In this document: positions 25,051-33,282 of the stretch, in pieces | How positions within the stretch are numbered: position 1 is the stretch's first letter | How the letters are laid out: each line of letters starts with the position of its first letter | Assembly (NCBI GenBank): GCA_958441075.1 | Contig: CAUCBQ010000003.1 | Span: forward strand, 1-48,283 | Length of the DNA stretch: 48,283 nucleotides | Direction: 5' to 3' | DNA from: an uncultured Clostridiaceae bacterium | Lineage (GTDB): Bacteria > Bacillota > Clostridia > Lachnospirales > Lachnospiraceae | Translations under genes and position numbers: made by a program | Notes under the pieces: model-generated | The model's input: only the letters and a program-made list of their open reading frames with translations | Databases searched by the model: none | Told to the model about the DNA's origin: nothing

Positions 25051-26397
25051 ATGAAAAAGAAATTAGCGATTCTGATGGCGGCATCTATTCTGGCAGCAAG
25101 CCTGACAGGATGCGGAGGCTCTAAAACAGAGGCTCCTGCTGCGGATGGAACAGCGGCAGGTACAGAAACAGAGGCATCCGGAGACGGCAGCGAGCTGGTA
25201 TTTGCATGGTGGGGCAATCAGGTAAGAAATGAGAGAACCCAGCAGATGCTGGAGCTTTATTCTGAGCAGAATCCGGGCGTAACCTTTGACGGACAGTTCT
25301 CTGAGTGGAATGATTACTGGAAAAAGCTTTCAACAGCAGCGGCAGGAAATTCTTTGCCGGACATCGTTCAGATGGATATGAAGTATATTAACCAGTATGT
25401 AACGAATGGCCTGCTGGTTGATCTGACTCCTTATATTGAGGACGGAACAATTGACGTTTCCAACTGTAATGAGAGCGTTCTGAATGCGGGAAAGGTCGGG
25501 GACGGAATTTATGCGATCTGTAACGGAATCAATGCACCGGGCCTTCTCTATAACAAGACCGTAACAGATGCAGCAGGCGTTACGATTAAGGACGGCATGA
25601 CAGTAGATGAATTTATTGATATCTGTCGTACGATTCATGAGAAAACAGGCTATAAGACCAATTTCCTGTATACTCAGAATGAGATTTTCTGTGAATATCT
25701 GCTCCGTGCAAAAGGAATTGTAATGTACGGTGAGGGAGCGTTGGGCGGCACTGCTGAAGACTATGCAGATTATTTTGCACTGTACAGACAGGGGCTTGAT
25801 GAAGGATGGCTTTGCGAGCCGGCTGTATTTGCAGAGCGCACCATCGGTTCGGTTGAGCAGGACCCGCTTGTATACGGTTCCAGCCCTGATACACGTTCCT
25901 GGTGTATGTTCCAGTATACCAATCAGTTAACAGCAGCCAGAAATGCAGCTCCGGAGGGAGACGAGATTGCACTCAGCACATGGCCGACGCCGGATCTTGA
26001 AAAATCCAATTACCTGAAGCCAAGCCAGTTCTTTGCAATCACAACCCAGGGCTCTAATCCGGATGAGTGTGCAAAGGTGCTTGATTTTATTACCAATTCT
26101 GTAGATGCAAACAATATCCTTCTGGGTGAGAGAGGTATCCCACTGTCTTCTGAGGTCGCAAATGCAATTTCTCCTCAGATGGACGAGACCAGCCAGGAGA
26201 TTATCAAATTTATCAATGAAGTAGTATCTCCGAAGTGTTCTCAGGTTAACCCGCCGCAGCCGGATGGCTATGCAGAGGCTAACGAGGTCTTAAACAGAAT
26301 GGAAGAGAAGGTTGCGTATGGAGAACTGACTCCGGAAGAGGCTGGAAAGGTCTTCTATGAAGAGGCAAATGCAGCTCTTGCAGCCAAAAATCAGTAA
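25051..26397 (+). CDS. Lipoprotein sugar-binding protein of ABC importer 1
   Basis: This 448-residue family-1 extracellular solute-binding protein delivers oligosaccharide to the permeases downstream. The signal peptide ends in a lipobox (AASLTGCGG), so the mature protein is anchored by lipidated Cys. The mature start is an Ala/Glu/Thr-rich linker, then VFAWWGNQVRNERTQQMLELY, a typical beginning for the fold. GGGAGG lies 8 bases before the ATG. From the GH4 alpha-galacturonidase and YesMN neighbours the likely ligand is an oligogalacturonide, but binding specificity cannot be read from sequence. Confidence 0.92.
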   Translation: MKKKLAILMAASILAASLTGCGGSKTEAPAADGTAAGTETEASGDGSELVFAWWGNQVRNERTQQMLELYSEQNPGVTFDGQFSEWNDYWKKLSTAAAGNSLPDIVQMDMKYINQYVTNGLLVDLTPYIEDGTIDVSNCNESVLNAGKVGDGIYAICNGINAPGLLYNKTVTDAAGVTIKDGMTVDEFIDICRTIHEKTGYKTNFLYTQNEIFCEYLLRAKGIVMYGEGALGGTAEDYADYFALYRQGLDEGWLCEPAVFAERTIGSVEQDPLVYGSSPDTRSWCMFQYTNQLTAARNAAPEGDEIALSTWPTPDLEKSNYLKPSQFFAITTQGSNPDECAKVLDFITNSVDANNILLGERGIPLSSEVANAISPQMDETSQEIIKFINEVVSPKCSQVNPPQPDGYAEANEVLNRMEEKVAYGELTPEEAGKVFYEEANAALAAKNQ

Positions 26398-26436
26398 CAG
26401 GCAGAAAAACTGAATGCAGCATAAGACAAAATTGTC

Positions 26437-26469
26437 AGAGGGGGAGGCGGGGATGCCGACTCCCTCTCT
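26437..26469 (+). other. Hairpin between binding-protein and permease genes
   Basis: AGAGGGGGAG and CTCCCTCTCT form a 10-bp stem with one mismatch and a 13-base loop in the 117-base gap. It lacks a long T-run, so it is more likely to protect the upstream mRNA or cause partial termination, giving more binding protein than permease. Confidence 0.5.
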
Positions 26470-26514
26470 TTGACTTCAAAGCTGTCATATTATGATGAAA
26501 GAGAGGCGAATATC

Positions 26515-27408
26515 ATGAAATCATTGCGAAAGCAGTTGGGAAAGGAGAGCGTCAGCGGAGTCCTTTTTACGCTTCCGTTTATCATAGGCTTTATCCTTTT
26601 TATGATTGTTCCTATGGGAATTTCGTTATACTATTCCTTCTGTGATTATGATATTTTATCACCGCCGGTTTTTTCCGGGTTGAACAATTTTAAGGAAATG
26701 CTGAAGGATGATATTTTAATTCAGAGTATTAAGGTAACCTTTTATTTTGCATTTGTATCTGTTCCACTGAAGCTGCTGTTTGCACTTATTGTTGCCCTGC
26801 TGCTTCTGAAAAATTCCAGAATGTCCGGTTTTTACCGTGCAGCGTATTATCTTCCCTCGATTATCGGCGGTTCTGTAGCAGTGTCGATCCTGTGGAAGAG
26901 AATGTTTGCTATGGACGGCGTTATCAATAAGCTTCTGGGAATGATCGGAATTGAGACAAATTTTTCCTGGCTGGGAGATACGAAAACCGCGTTATGGGTA
27001 CTGATTATCCTTGTAGTATGGCAGTTTGGTTCATCTATGCTGATCTTTCTTTCAGCTTTAAAGCAGATTCCCGTTACACTGTATGAAGCGGCTGAGGTAG
27101 ACGGAGCTACTCCTGTTTCCAAGTTCTTCCGTATTACGCTTCCGCTGCTGACGCCGACTATTTTCTTCAATCTGGTTATGCAGATGATCAATGGCTTTTT
27201 AGCGTTTACACAGAGCTATATCATCACTCAGGGAAAGCCGATGAACTCAACCCTGCTTTATACAGTATATATGTATCAGCAGTCATTCCAGTTCTATAAT
27301 ACAGGATATGGCGCTGCAATGGCCTGGGTAATGCTTTTGATTATCGGACTGATCACTCTGGGACTCTTTGCAACCAAGAAATTCTGGGTATATGAAGGAG
27401 GTCTGTAA
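26515..27408 (+). CDS. ABC sugar importer permease 1 (LplB/UgpA type)
   Basis: A 297-residue inner-membrane permease with six predicted helices (first: SGVLFTLPFIIGFILFMIVPM). The EAA loop that docks to the ATPase is YEAAEVDGATPVSKFFRITLPLL. ATG 26515 is chosen because GAGAGG lies 8 bases before it; the upstream TTG at 26470 overlaps the hairpin and has no ribosome site. It works with the next gene as a heterodimer. No ATPase gene is present, as usual for such importers that share a common MsmX-type ATPase. Confidence 0.92.
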   Translation: MKSLRKQLGKESVSGVLFTLPFIIGFILFMIVPMGISLYYSFCDYDILSPPVFSGLNNFKEMLKDDILIQSIKVTFYFAFVSVPLKLLFALIVALLLLKNSRMSGFYRAAYYLPSIIGGSVAVSILWKRMFAMDGVINKLLGMIGIETNFSWLGDTKTALWVLIILVVWQFGSSMLIFLSALKQIPVTLYEAAEVDGATPVSKFFRITLPLLTPTIFFNLVMQMINGFLAFTQSYIITQGKPMNSTLLYTVYMYQQSFQFYNTGYGAAMAWVMLLIIGLITLGLFATKKFWVYEGGL

Positions 27409-27410
27409 AA

Positions 27411-28256
27411 GTGAAAGCAAAAAGACTTGGAAAGGCCATTATCTATCATATTATTGTTTTTATCATAGGGGTTATTATGATCTATCCGCTGCTGTGGATG
27501 GTTATGAGCTCTTTTAAGGAAACCGGCACGATCTTTACTACGGCCAGCAGTCTGATCCCCGAAACATTTACTATGGAAAATTATGCAAATGGATGGAAGG
27601 GATTTGCAAAAGTGCCATTCGCCACTTTTTTTAAGAACTCCATGTTTATTTCGGTTCTGGCTACTTTGGGAACAATTATGTCCTCTGCGCTTGTGGCATA
27701 TGGTTTTGCCCGCTTTAAATTTTTTGGACACAATGTTCTGTTTGCAGCCATGCTGGTTACCATGATGCTTCCGGCCCAGGTACTTATGATACCTCAGTAT
27801 CTGTGGTACCAGAAATTAGGCTGGGTAGGGACATATCTTCCGCTGATCGTACCCTACTTCTTTGCAACACAGGGTTTCTTCGTGTATATGATATCTAATT
27901 TTATCGGGGGAATTCCCAAGGAACTGGATGAGGCGGCTAAAATCGACGGCTGTTCTTATTGGGGCATTTTTGTCAATATCATGCTGCCGCTTATTAAACC
28001 CGCGCTGGTTACGTCCTGTATTTTCTCATTTATCTGGCGCTGGGATGATTTCCTGTCACCGCTTTTGTATGTCAGTAAATCCAGCAAGTATCCGGTAGCG
28101 CTTGCATTGAAGCTGTTCTGCGATCCGGGCTCTACCTCTGACTATGGCGCAATGTTTGCAATGGCTACTCTGTCAGTTTTGCCGGCAATTATGATTTTCC
28201 TGTTCTTCCAGAAATATCTGGTAGAGGGAATCAGCACATCCGGCCTGAAGGGATAA
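27411..28256 (+). CDS. ABC sugar importer permease 2 (LplC/UgpE type)
   Basis: The second permease subunit has 281 residues and about six helices. The EAA loop is DEAAKIDGCSYWGIFVNIMLPLI and the C-terminus ends LVEGISTSGLKG, typical of the class. The start is GTG 27411, only 2 bases after the previous stop, with AAGGAGG 9 bases upstream. It completes the importer that feeds the alpha-galacturonidase pathway. Confidence 0.92.
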   Translation: MKAKRLGKAIIYHIIVFIIGVIMIYPLLWMVMSSFKETGTIFTTASSLIPETFTMENYANGWKGFAKVPFATFFKNSMFISVLATLGTIMSSALVAYGFARFKFFGHNVLFAAMLVTMMLPAQVLMIPQYLWYQKLGWVGTYLPLIVPYFFATQGFFVYMISNFIGGIPKELDEAAKIDGCSYWGIFVNIMLPLIKPALVTSCIFSFIWRWDDFLSPLLYVSKSSKYPVALALKLFCDPGSTSDYGAMFAMATLSVLPAIMIFLFFQKYLVEGISTSGLKG

Positions 28257-28328
28257 TAGCAGGGAAAGAGATAATAACAGGGCCGGAGAGTTCCTGCATT
28301 TGGGAAAATTGAGATCGGGGGTCTGAAT

Positions 28329-29252
28329 ATGGCAGATAAAAACAGAAGGATCATTGATGCCCACGGGCATTTGGTACAGTATATTGCCGGAACCGGCGCC
28401 GGAGGAGAATTACGTTTTGTGGGAAACGGGATGGCAGAATATGCATCCGGAGAGAGGTTCCGTATTCTTCCGGAGCAGTTTAACAGCGGCGTTGTGACTG
28501 CGGAGGATATGCTGAAGCTAATGGACGATAATGGTGTAGATAAGATGGTGCTGCTGCAGGGAAACTATATTGGGTTCCAAAACCTGTATTCTCTGGAGGC
28601 AGTAAAGAAATATCCGGACCGGTTCCGGGCGGCAGCATCCTATGATCCGTTTTGCAGGAACAGGGAACAGATACGCAGGCATTTGTTTGAAGAACAGGGA
28701 TTTCCAATTGTGAAATTCGAGATGAGCACCGGTTCCGGCCTTATGAGCAACCATTTTACGCTGCCTCTGGATGATCCTATGATGATAGAGGAATTTGGAT
28801 ATGCGGCAGAGCACGGCCTGGTCTGTGTGGTAGATATCGGCAAATGCGGAAGTGAAAGCTGGCAGATTGAAGCCCTTCGCAATGTAATCCTGAGATATCC
28901 CCAAATGAAGTTTGTAGTCTGTCATTTGCTGGCAGTGGCAGCAGGACATGAAGAAAAGCTTCGGGAAGGATTACAGGCTCTGGCACTTCCCAATGTATGG
29001 TTTGATCTGGCAGCAGTTCCTAACAATTGCCGTCCGGACCCATATCCCTTCCCCTGTGCGACGCGATATCTGCGCATTGCAATTGAAGTCATAGGGATGG
29101 ACAGGATCATGTTTGGTTCGGACGTTCCGTCCGTTTTGACAAAAGAGTCCTATGGACATCTGATCGGATGGATATCTCAAAGTGAAGAGCTTACAGAGGA
29201 AGAGAAAGAGAAGATCCTTTATGAAAATGCCAGGGAAGTTTATTTTTCCTGA
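28329..29252 (+). CDS. Amidohydrolase-2-family metal hydrolase
   Basis: A 307-residue TIM-barrel protein of the amidohydrolase-related family (COG2159-like). Metal-site residues are suggested by the N-terminal IIDAHGHLVQ, the His in KFVVCHLLAVAAGHE and the late Asp in RIMFGSDVPSVL. Family members include hydrolases and decarboxylases of small acids such as 2-pyrone-4,6-dicarboxylate hydrolase. It follows the importer by 72 bases and is probably in the same operon, so the substrate may be a modified uronic acid or a lactone made in pectin breakdown. That is inference; no member with a known pectin role comes to mind. Confidence 0.78.
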   Translation: MADKNRRIIDAHGHLVQYIAGTGAGGELRFVGNGMAEYASGERFRILPEQFNSGVVTAEDMLKLMDDNGVDKMVLLQGNYIGFQNLYSLEAVKKYPDRFRAAASYDPFCRNREQIRRHLFEEQGFPIVKFEMSTGSGLMSNHFTLPLDDPMMIEEFGYAAEHGLVCVVDIGKCGSESWQIEALRNVILRYPQMKFVVCHLLAVAAGHEEKLREGLQALALPNVWFDLAAVPNNCRPDPYPFPCATRYLRIAIEVIGMDRIMFGSDVPSVLTKESYGHLIGWISQSEELTEEEKEKILYENAREVYFS

Positions 29253-29355
29253 TTGTCTGTGAATTTATCCTGTGAAAAATTTACATAATTCTTTACGCTT
29301 TGGGCGGTTTTTACAGGGTAAGGGGAGAATTTTCCGTAATGGAAAAGTAACCTAC

Positions 29356-29384
29356 TTAACAAGATGAAAAAATTATGTTAATAT
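29356..29384 (+). promoter_or_regulatory. Sigma-A-type promoter before the HIT gene
   Basis: TTAACA, a 17-base spacer and TAATAT lie about 115 bases before the HIT start, directly ahead of the hairpin at 29388. Confidence 0.55.
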
Positions 29385-29387
29385 TAA

Positions 29388-29444
29388 GCATATCTGGAAA
29401 TGATTGTAAACACATTGAAAAATGGATCATCATTCCGGATATGC
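29388..29444 (+). terminator. Long hairpin with T-rich tail upstream of the HIT gene
   Basis: Arms 29388-29404 (GCATATCTGGAAATGAT) and 29429-29444 (ATCATTCCGGATATGC) pair over about 16 bp with one bulge and one G-T pair, and TTTTATTG follows. It can end the importer/amidohydrolase transcript, but it also lies at the very start of the transcript from the promoter at 29356. Confidence 0.6.
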
Positions 29445-29498
29445 TTTTATTGTATTATACGAAAAGCGGCTTGGGCCGCAGGAGGGAGGAGTATTAAA

Positions 29499-29915
29499 AT
29501 GACAGATGATAAGTGTATTTTCTGCAAAATTGCAAATGGAGAAATACCGTCCGCAACAGTATATGAGGATGATATGTTCCGGGTTATTCTGGATTTAGGG
29601 CCGGCGACCAGAGGCCATGCCCTGATTCTGCCCAAGAATCATTTCGCCGACGTATGCGGACTGGATGAAGAAACTGCTGCGAAGGTGCTTTCTATAGGAG
29701 CAAAGGTCGGAGCAGCGATGAAAAAAAGCTTAGGCTGCGCAGGCTTTAACCTGGTTCAGAATAACGGAGAGGCAGCCGGACAGACTGTGATGCATTTTCA
29801 TATGCATGTAATTCCCCGCTATGAGGGAGGACCCGATATAGTCAGCTGGACGCCTGGAGCTGCTTTGGGAGAGGATCTTACAGAGCTGGCAGAAAAGATA
29901 AAGGGCAGTTTTTAG
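29499..29915 (+). CDS. HIT-family nucleotide hydrolase/transferase
   Basis: A 138-residue cytoplasmic Hint-type protein. The N-terminal CIFCKIANGEIPSATVYED and the active-site triad pattern HFHMHVIPR are diagnostic. Such enzymes cleave nucleoside phosphoramidates or dinucleoside polyphosphates; the cellular substrate is usually unknown. ATG 29499 has GGAGGGAGGA just upstream, so the longer open frame from 29400 is rejected. The sigma-like gene begins 8 bases after the stop, so the two are probably one operon. Confidence 0.93.
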   Translation: MTDDKCIFCKIANGEIPSATVYEDDMFRVILDLGPATRGHALILPKNHFADVCGLDEETAAKVLSIGAKVGAAMKKSLGCAGFNLVQNNGEAAGQTVMHFHMHVIPRYEGGPDIVSWTPGAALGEDLTELAEKIKGSF

Positions 29916-29923
29916 AAACAGTA

Positions 29924-30472
29924 ATGAGCAGAATAATGGATGTAGAAGCCAGAAAACGGTTTGAACGGATGTATCTGGAGTATGAGGATACCATTCGCAG
30001 ACTTGCTTATGGCTATAATATTCCTGCAGATTACATAGACGACATTGTTCAGGATACATTTGTTTCGTATGTTCAATATAACTATCCTCTGGAACAGCCG
30101 GAAACGGGAAAGAAGCTTCTTCTTGGCCGGATTCTTAAAAGCCGCTGTATGGATTACCACAGAAGACTTGGAAACAAAGCCTGGGAAAATGTAGATAATG
30201 ATGATTTTATAACAGAAGATTTCAGAATACAGAACAGAAAGCAGAGTATTCCGGATTATGTAGCCGGTAAGGAGCGGTGCATTGCCATGCTGGATGCCAT
30301 TGAGAGTATGCCTGAGGGCTGGCAGAAGGTAGCGCATCTGAAGCTGATACAGGGACGGCCCACAGAGGAGGTATGCCGGATTCTGAATATTTCGGAAAAG
30401 GCATGCTACTCCAGAGTGAGCCGCATCAGAAAACATATGGAAATGCTCCTGAGAAATGAAAGGTGGCCGTAG
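29924..30472 (+). CDS. ECF-type sigma-factor-like protein
   Basis: A 182-residue protein with a sigma-70 region 2-like start (EDTIRRLAYGYNIPADYIDDIVQDTFVSYV) and a region 4-like end (MPEGWQKVAHLKLIQGRPTEEVCRILNISEKACYSRVSRIRKHM), joined by a linker of about 60 residues. It could direct RNA polymerase to a small gene set. No anti-sigma gene follows; instead murG converges only 6 bases away. The ribosome site is weak, suggesting coupling to the HIT gene; ATG 29936 is a second possible start. A degenerate or non-classical sigma protein is possible. Confidence 0.75.
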   Translation: MSRIMDVEARKRFERMYLEYEDTIRRLAYGYNIPADYIDDIVQDTFVSYVQYNYPLEQPETGKKLLLGRILKSRCMDYHRRLGNKAWENVDNDDFITEDFRIQNRKQSIPDYVAGKERCIAMLDAIESMPEGWQKVAHLKLIQGRPTEEVCRILNISEKACYSRVSRIRKHMEMLLRNERWP

Positions 30473-30478
30473 AAGGGA

Positions 30479-31549
30479 TTATTTTCCCTCGGAACATTCT
30501 TTAATCAGCGTCATGATGGTTTCCACCGCATGGTTTAACTTACTCGTTTCCATGGCGCTGATATAGGAGGAGCGGTTGGCGTAGAGCTCAGTCACCGTAT
30601 CCTGGAGGGTATCGTCTGTGATGGCCTCCTCCTCTAAAACCTTGCTGAAGCCCTGCTTTGCAAAGGAATTTGCATTTAAAATCTGATCGCCCCGGCTGGC
30701 AGCTGCGGACAGCGGAATCAGAAGGTTGGGCTTGCGAAGGGCTAAAAGCTCGCAGATAGAATTGGCTCCTGCCCGGGAGATAACGATGTCTGCCGCGGCA
30801 AACAGGTGCTTTAACGGAGCATCTACATATTCATACTGTACATATCCCTCTGTGCCGATCAGTGATTCGTCCAGATTGCCTTTTCCGCAGATATGTATGA
30901 TCTGGAAGGAAGGCAGAAGGCGGGGCAGTATGCGGCGCACAGCGGTATTGACAGCCACAGATCCAAGGCTGCCGCCGATAATCAGAAGAACCGGCTTTCC
31001 CTCTTTTAAGTGGGCGTAGGACAGGCCGGAAGCCCGGTCTCCCTTTAAAAGCTCTGCCCGGATGGGAGATCCGGTGAGAACGGCTTTGTCTGCAGGGAGA
31101 TATTTCATGGTTTCAGGAAAATTGCAGCAGACCCTTGCAGCAGAGGGAATGCAGATTTTATTTGCCAGTCCGGGAGTCATGTCAGATTCATGGATAATGG
31201 TGGGAATCTTATAGTGCTTTGCAGCCAGTACAACGGGAACAGCTACAAAGCCGCCTTTTGAAAATACAACATCCGGTTTATAGCGTTTTAAAATGCGTTT
31301 TGCTTCCCCATAGCCCTTGATTACACGGAAGGGATCTGAGAAATTTTTCAGGTCAAAATACCGGCGCAGCTTTCCGGAGGAAATACCGTCATAGGGAATG
31401 CCTGCATTTTCAATGAGCTTTCGTTCTATACCCTGATAAGAACCGATATAACGTATCTCGTATCCCGCTTCCCTGAGAGAAGGAAGCAGGGCCAGATTTG
31501 GAGTAACATGACCGGCGGTACCGCCGCCGGTCAGAATGATTTTTTTCAT
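30479..31549 (-). CDS. murG: UDP-GlcNAc--lipid-I N-acetylglucosaminyltransferase
   Basis: MurG adds GlcNAc to lipid I to make lipid II at the inner face of the membrane. It is full length at 356 residues. The N-terminal GGGTAGHVTPNLAL, the VVFSKGGFVAVP motif and the C-terminal donor-site segment ISRAGANSICELLALRKPNLLIPL are characteristic. AGGAGG lies 7 bases before the ATG. It stands alone here and not in a division-cell-wall cluster, which is common in some clostridia. It converges with the sigma-like gene. Confidence 0.96.
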   Translation of the reverse strand: MKKIILTGGGTAGHVTPNLALLPSLREAGYEIRYIGSYQGIERKLIENAGIPYDGISSGKLRRYFDLKNFSDPFRVIKGYGEAKRILKRYKPDVVFSKGGFVAVPVVLAAKHYKIPTIIHESDMTPGLANKICIPSAARVCCNFPETMKYLPADKAVLTGSPIRAELLKGDRASGLSYAHLKEGKPVLLIIGGSLGSVAVNTAVRRILPRLLPSFQIIHICGKGNLDESLIGTEGYVQYEYVDAPLKHLFAAADIVISRAGANSICELLALRKPNLLIPLSAAASRGDQILNANSFAKQGFSKVLEEEAITDDTLQDTVTELYANRSSYISAMETSKLNHAVETIMTLIKECSEGK

Positions 31550-31605
31550 GATTGACCTCCTGAATGAGTATCTATAGCAGCACGGAAAACAGAGGTGCTT
31601 ATAGT

Positions 31606-31636
31606 AATATAGTAAGCGTTAACTGTGAAAAGTCAA
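31606..31636 (-). promoter_or_regulatory. Putative murG promoter
   Basis: On the minus strand TTGACT is followed by TACTAT (16-base spacer) or TATATT (19-base spacer), about 60 bases before the murG start. Confidence 0.45.
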
Positions 31637-31677
31637 CCCCAAAGCAGAAGATTCATTTACAAGAAAGGACACAATCC

Positions 31678-32106
31678 ATGCAAACCCTAAAAGAAAAATT
31701 TCAACGCTTCATGATTGGCCGGTACGGTGCGGACCAGTTGGGAAGATTTCTGTCTCTGACAGTGGTTATCCTGGCGGCAGTAAGCTTTTTTATCCGCTCC
31801 TACTGGCTGGGTTCACTGATCCGCAGTGTGCTCCTTGTCCTGCTGGCGATCCTCTATTTCCGCATTTTTTCCAAAAATATAACCAGGCGCAGTCAGGAAA
31901 ATAACGCCTATCTCCGTCTGCATTTTCATGCGGCAGAGAGGCTGAAAAAATGGCGTTTCCAGTTGGATGAGAGACGTAAGTACAAAATTTTCAGCTGTCC
32001 GGAATGCGGACAGAAGATCCGTATTCCGAGAAATCACGGCAGGGTCAGTATTCACTGTCCAAAGTGCAGCCATGATTTTATACGGAATACAGGTACGAAA
32101 AAATAA
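31678..32106 (+). CDS. Small two-helix membrane protein with zinc ribbon
   Basis: A 142-residue protein. Two hydrophobic segments (FLSLTVVILAAVSFFI and SLIRSVLLVLLAILYF) are followed by a basic helix and a C-terminal zinc ribbon with FSCPECGQKIRIP and SIHCPKCSHDF, giving two CxxC knuckles. The ribbon should face the cytoplasm and may bind nucleic acid or protein. ATG 31678 with AAAGGA upstream is chosen; the frame from 31564 includes the divergent promoter zone. I know no function for this type. A strong terminator follows. Confidence 0.75.
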   Translation: MQTLKEKFQRFMIGRYGADQLGRFLSLTVVILAAVSFFIRSYWLGSLIRSVLLVLLAILYFRIFSKNITRRSQENNAYLRLHFHAAERLKKWRFQLDERRKYKIFSCPECGQKIRIPRNHGRVSIHCPKCSHDFIRNTGTKK

Positions 32107-32131
32107 CTTTATTTATGAGATGAAATTTCAG

Positions 32132-32173
32132 ATACCGGAAAGGCACAAAAACTGCCCGAGCCGGTATTTTTTT
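32132..32173 (+). terminator. Intrinsic terminator after the zinc-ribbon gene
   Basis: ATACCGG pairs with CCGGTAT, and an inner GGCA/TGCC stem extends the hairpin; a run of T follows to 32173. It separates this gene from the pst operon. Confidence 0.8.
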
Positions 32174-32178
32174 GCCAG

Positions 32179-32206
32179 TTTACACAGAATTTACAAAACT
32201 TATACC
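32179..32206 (+). promoter_or_regulatory. PhoP-box-like direct repeats before pstS
   Basis: TTTACA at 32179, TTTACA at 32190 and a weaker TATACC at 32201 recur every 11 bases. This matches the TT(A/C/T)ACA repeats bound by PhoP in Bacillus. They lie upstream of a -10-like TATACT at 32239-32244 that has no good -35, as in PhoP-activated promoters. Confidence 0.6.
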
Positions 32207-32238
32207 TTTCTTTGCTTTCTCTGAATGTAAAACTTTTG

Positions 32239-32244
32239 TATACT
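32239..32244 (+). promoter_or_regulatory. -10 box of the pst operon
   Basis: TATACT lies about 70 bases before the pstS start, with a poor -35 region (TTTCTC), consistent with need for an activator. Confidence 0.5.
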
Positions 32245-32312
32245 CCACAATGTAACGAGGGACACAAATAATGAAAATAAAGCGCACAGCGCAAAGCGGA
32301 GGAAAGAATATT

Positions 32313-33254
32313 ATGAGAAAGAACAGCAAAATGATTCTGGCGGCAGTTGGTACAGCAGTAATGGCAGCAGGTATGCTTGCAGGCTGCAAAAGTTCATCCA
32401 AAGAGACAACGGCAGCACAGACAACAACAGCAGCGCAGACAACGACAGCAGACAGCAAGGCTGCGGATACCACAGAAGCAAAGACAGAGGAGAAAACAGA
32501 GGCTGCTGCTGATTTAAGCGGAACCATCAGCATGGTAGGATCTACGTCCATGGAGAAGTTCGCAAATGCTCTCAGTGAAACATTTATGGAGAAATATCCC
32601 AAGGTTACTGTGACAGCCGAGTTTGTAGGCTCCGGCGCAGGCGTTGAGGCAGCTGCAAACGGAACGGCAGATATCGGAAATGCTTCCAGAAACTTAAAGG
32701 ATGAAGAAAAGGCAAAGGGAATTGCAGAGAATGTTGTGGCAATCGACGGTATAGCGGTGGTTGTAGATCCTTCTAATACAGTAGAGGATCTGACAAAGGA
32801 TCAGCTGGCCGGCATTTATGACGGAACGGTAACCAACTGGAAGGATGTGGGCGGAAATGACGCCCCTATCGTAGTAGTGGGACGTGAGTCCGGTTCCGGT
32901 ACCAGAACTGCTTTTGAAGAGCTTTTAGAGCTGGAGGACAAGTGCAAATATGCAAATGAGCTGGACAGCACAGGCGCTGTAATGGCAAAGGTGGCTTCCA
33001 CTCCCGGCGCTGTAGGATATGTGTCTTTGGATGTTCTGGACGATACGGTAAAGGCATTAAAGCTGGAGGGCTCTGAGCCTGCAGAGGAAAATATCAAGGC
33101 AGGAGCTTACTTCTTAAGCCGTCCCTTTGTAATGGCTACCAAGGGAGAGATTTCTGAGCAGAATGATCTGGTAAAGGCTCTGTTTGACTTCATCTACTCT
33201 GAGGAGGGCGCTGAGCTTGTAAAATCCGTAGGACTGATTTCTATAGAGAAATAA
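32313..33254 (+). CDS. pstS: Phosphate ABC transporter binding lipoprotein
   Basis: PstS captures phosphate outside the membrane. The signal peptide ends in the lipobox MLAGCKSS, followed by a Thr/Ala/Glu-rich linker of about 40 residues, then the binding fold: SMVGSTSMEKF, SGAGVEAAANGTADIGNASRN and GRESGSGTRTAFEEL are phosphate-contact motifs of the family. ATG 32313 with GGAGGAAAG upstream is chosen; ATG 32271 would put an extra charged stretch before the signal peptide. First gene of pstSCAB-phoU. Confidence 0.95.
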   Translation: MRKNSKMILAAVGTAVMAAGMLAGCKSSSKETTAAQTTTAAQTTTADSKAADTTEAKTEEKTEAAADLSGTISMVGSTSMEKFANALSETFMEKYPKVTVTAEFVGSGAGVEAAANGTADIGNASRNLKDEEKAKGIAENVVAIDGIAVVVDPSNTVEDLTKDQLAGIYDGTVTNWKDVGGNDAPIVVVGRESGSGTRTAFEELLELEDKCKYANELDSTGAVMAKVASTPGAVGYVSLDVLDDTVKALKLEGSEPAEENIKAGAYFLSRPFVMATKGEISEQNDLVKALFDFIYSEEGAELVKSVGLISIEK

Positions 33255-33282
33255 TCCGGAGCAGGAAAGGAGACGATCTGCA

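Noticed and set aside
29400..29498. N-terminal extension of the HIT protein
   Set aside because: It covers a hairpin and a ribosome site; ATG 29499 matches the family start.
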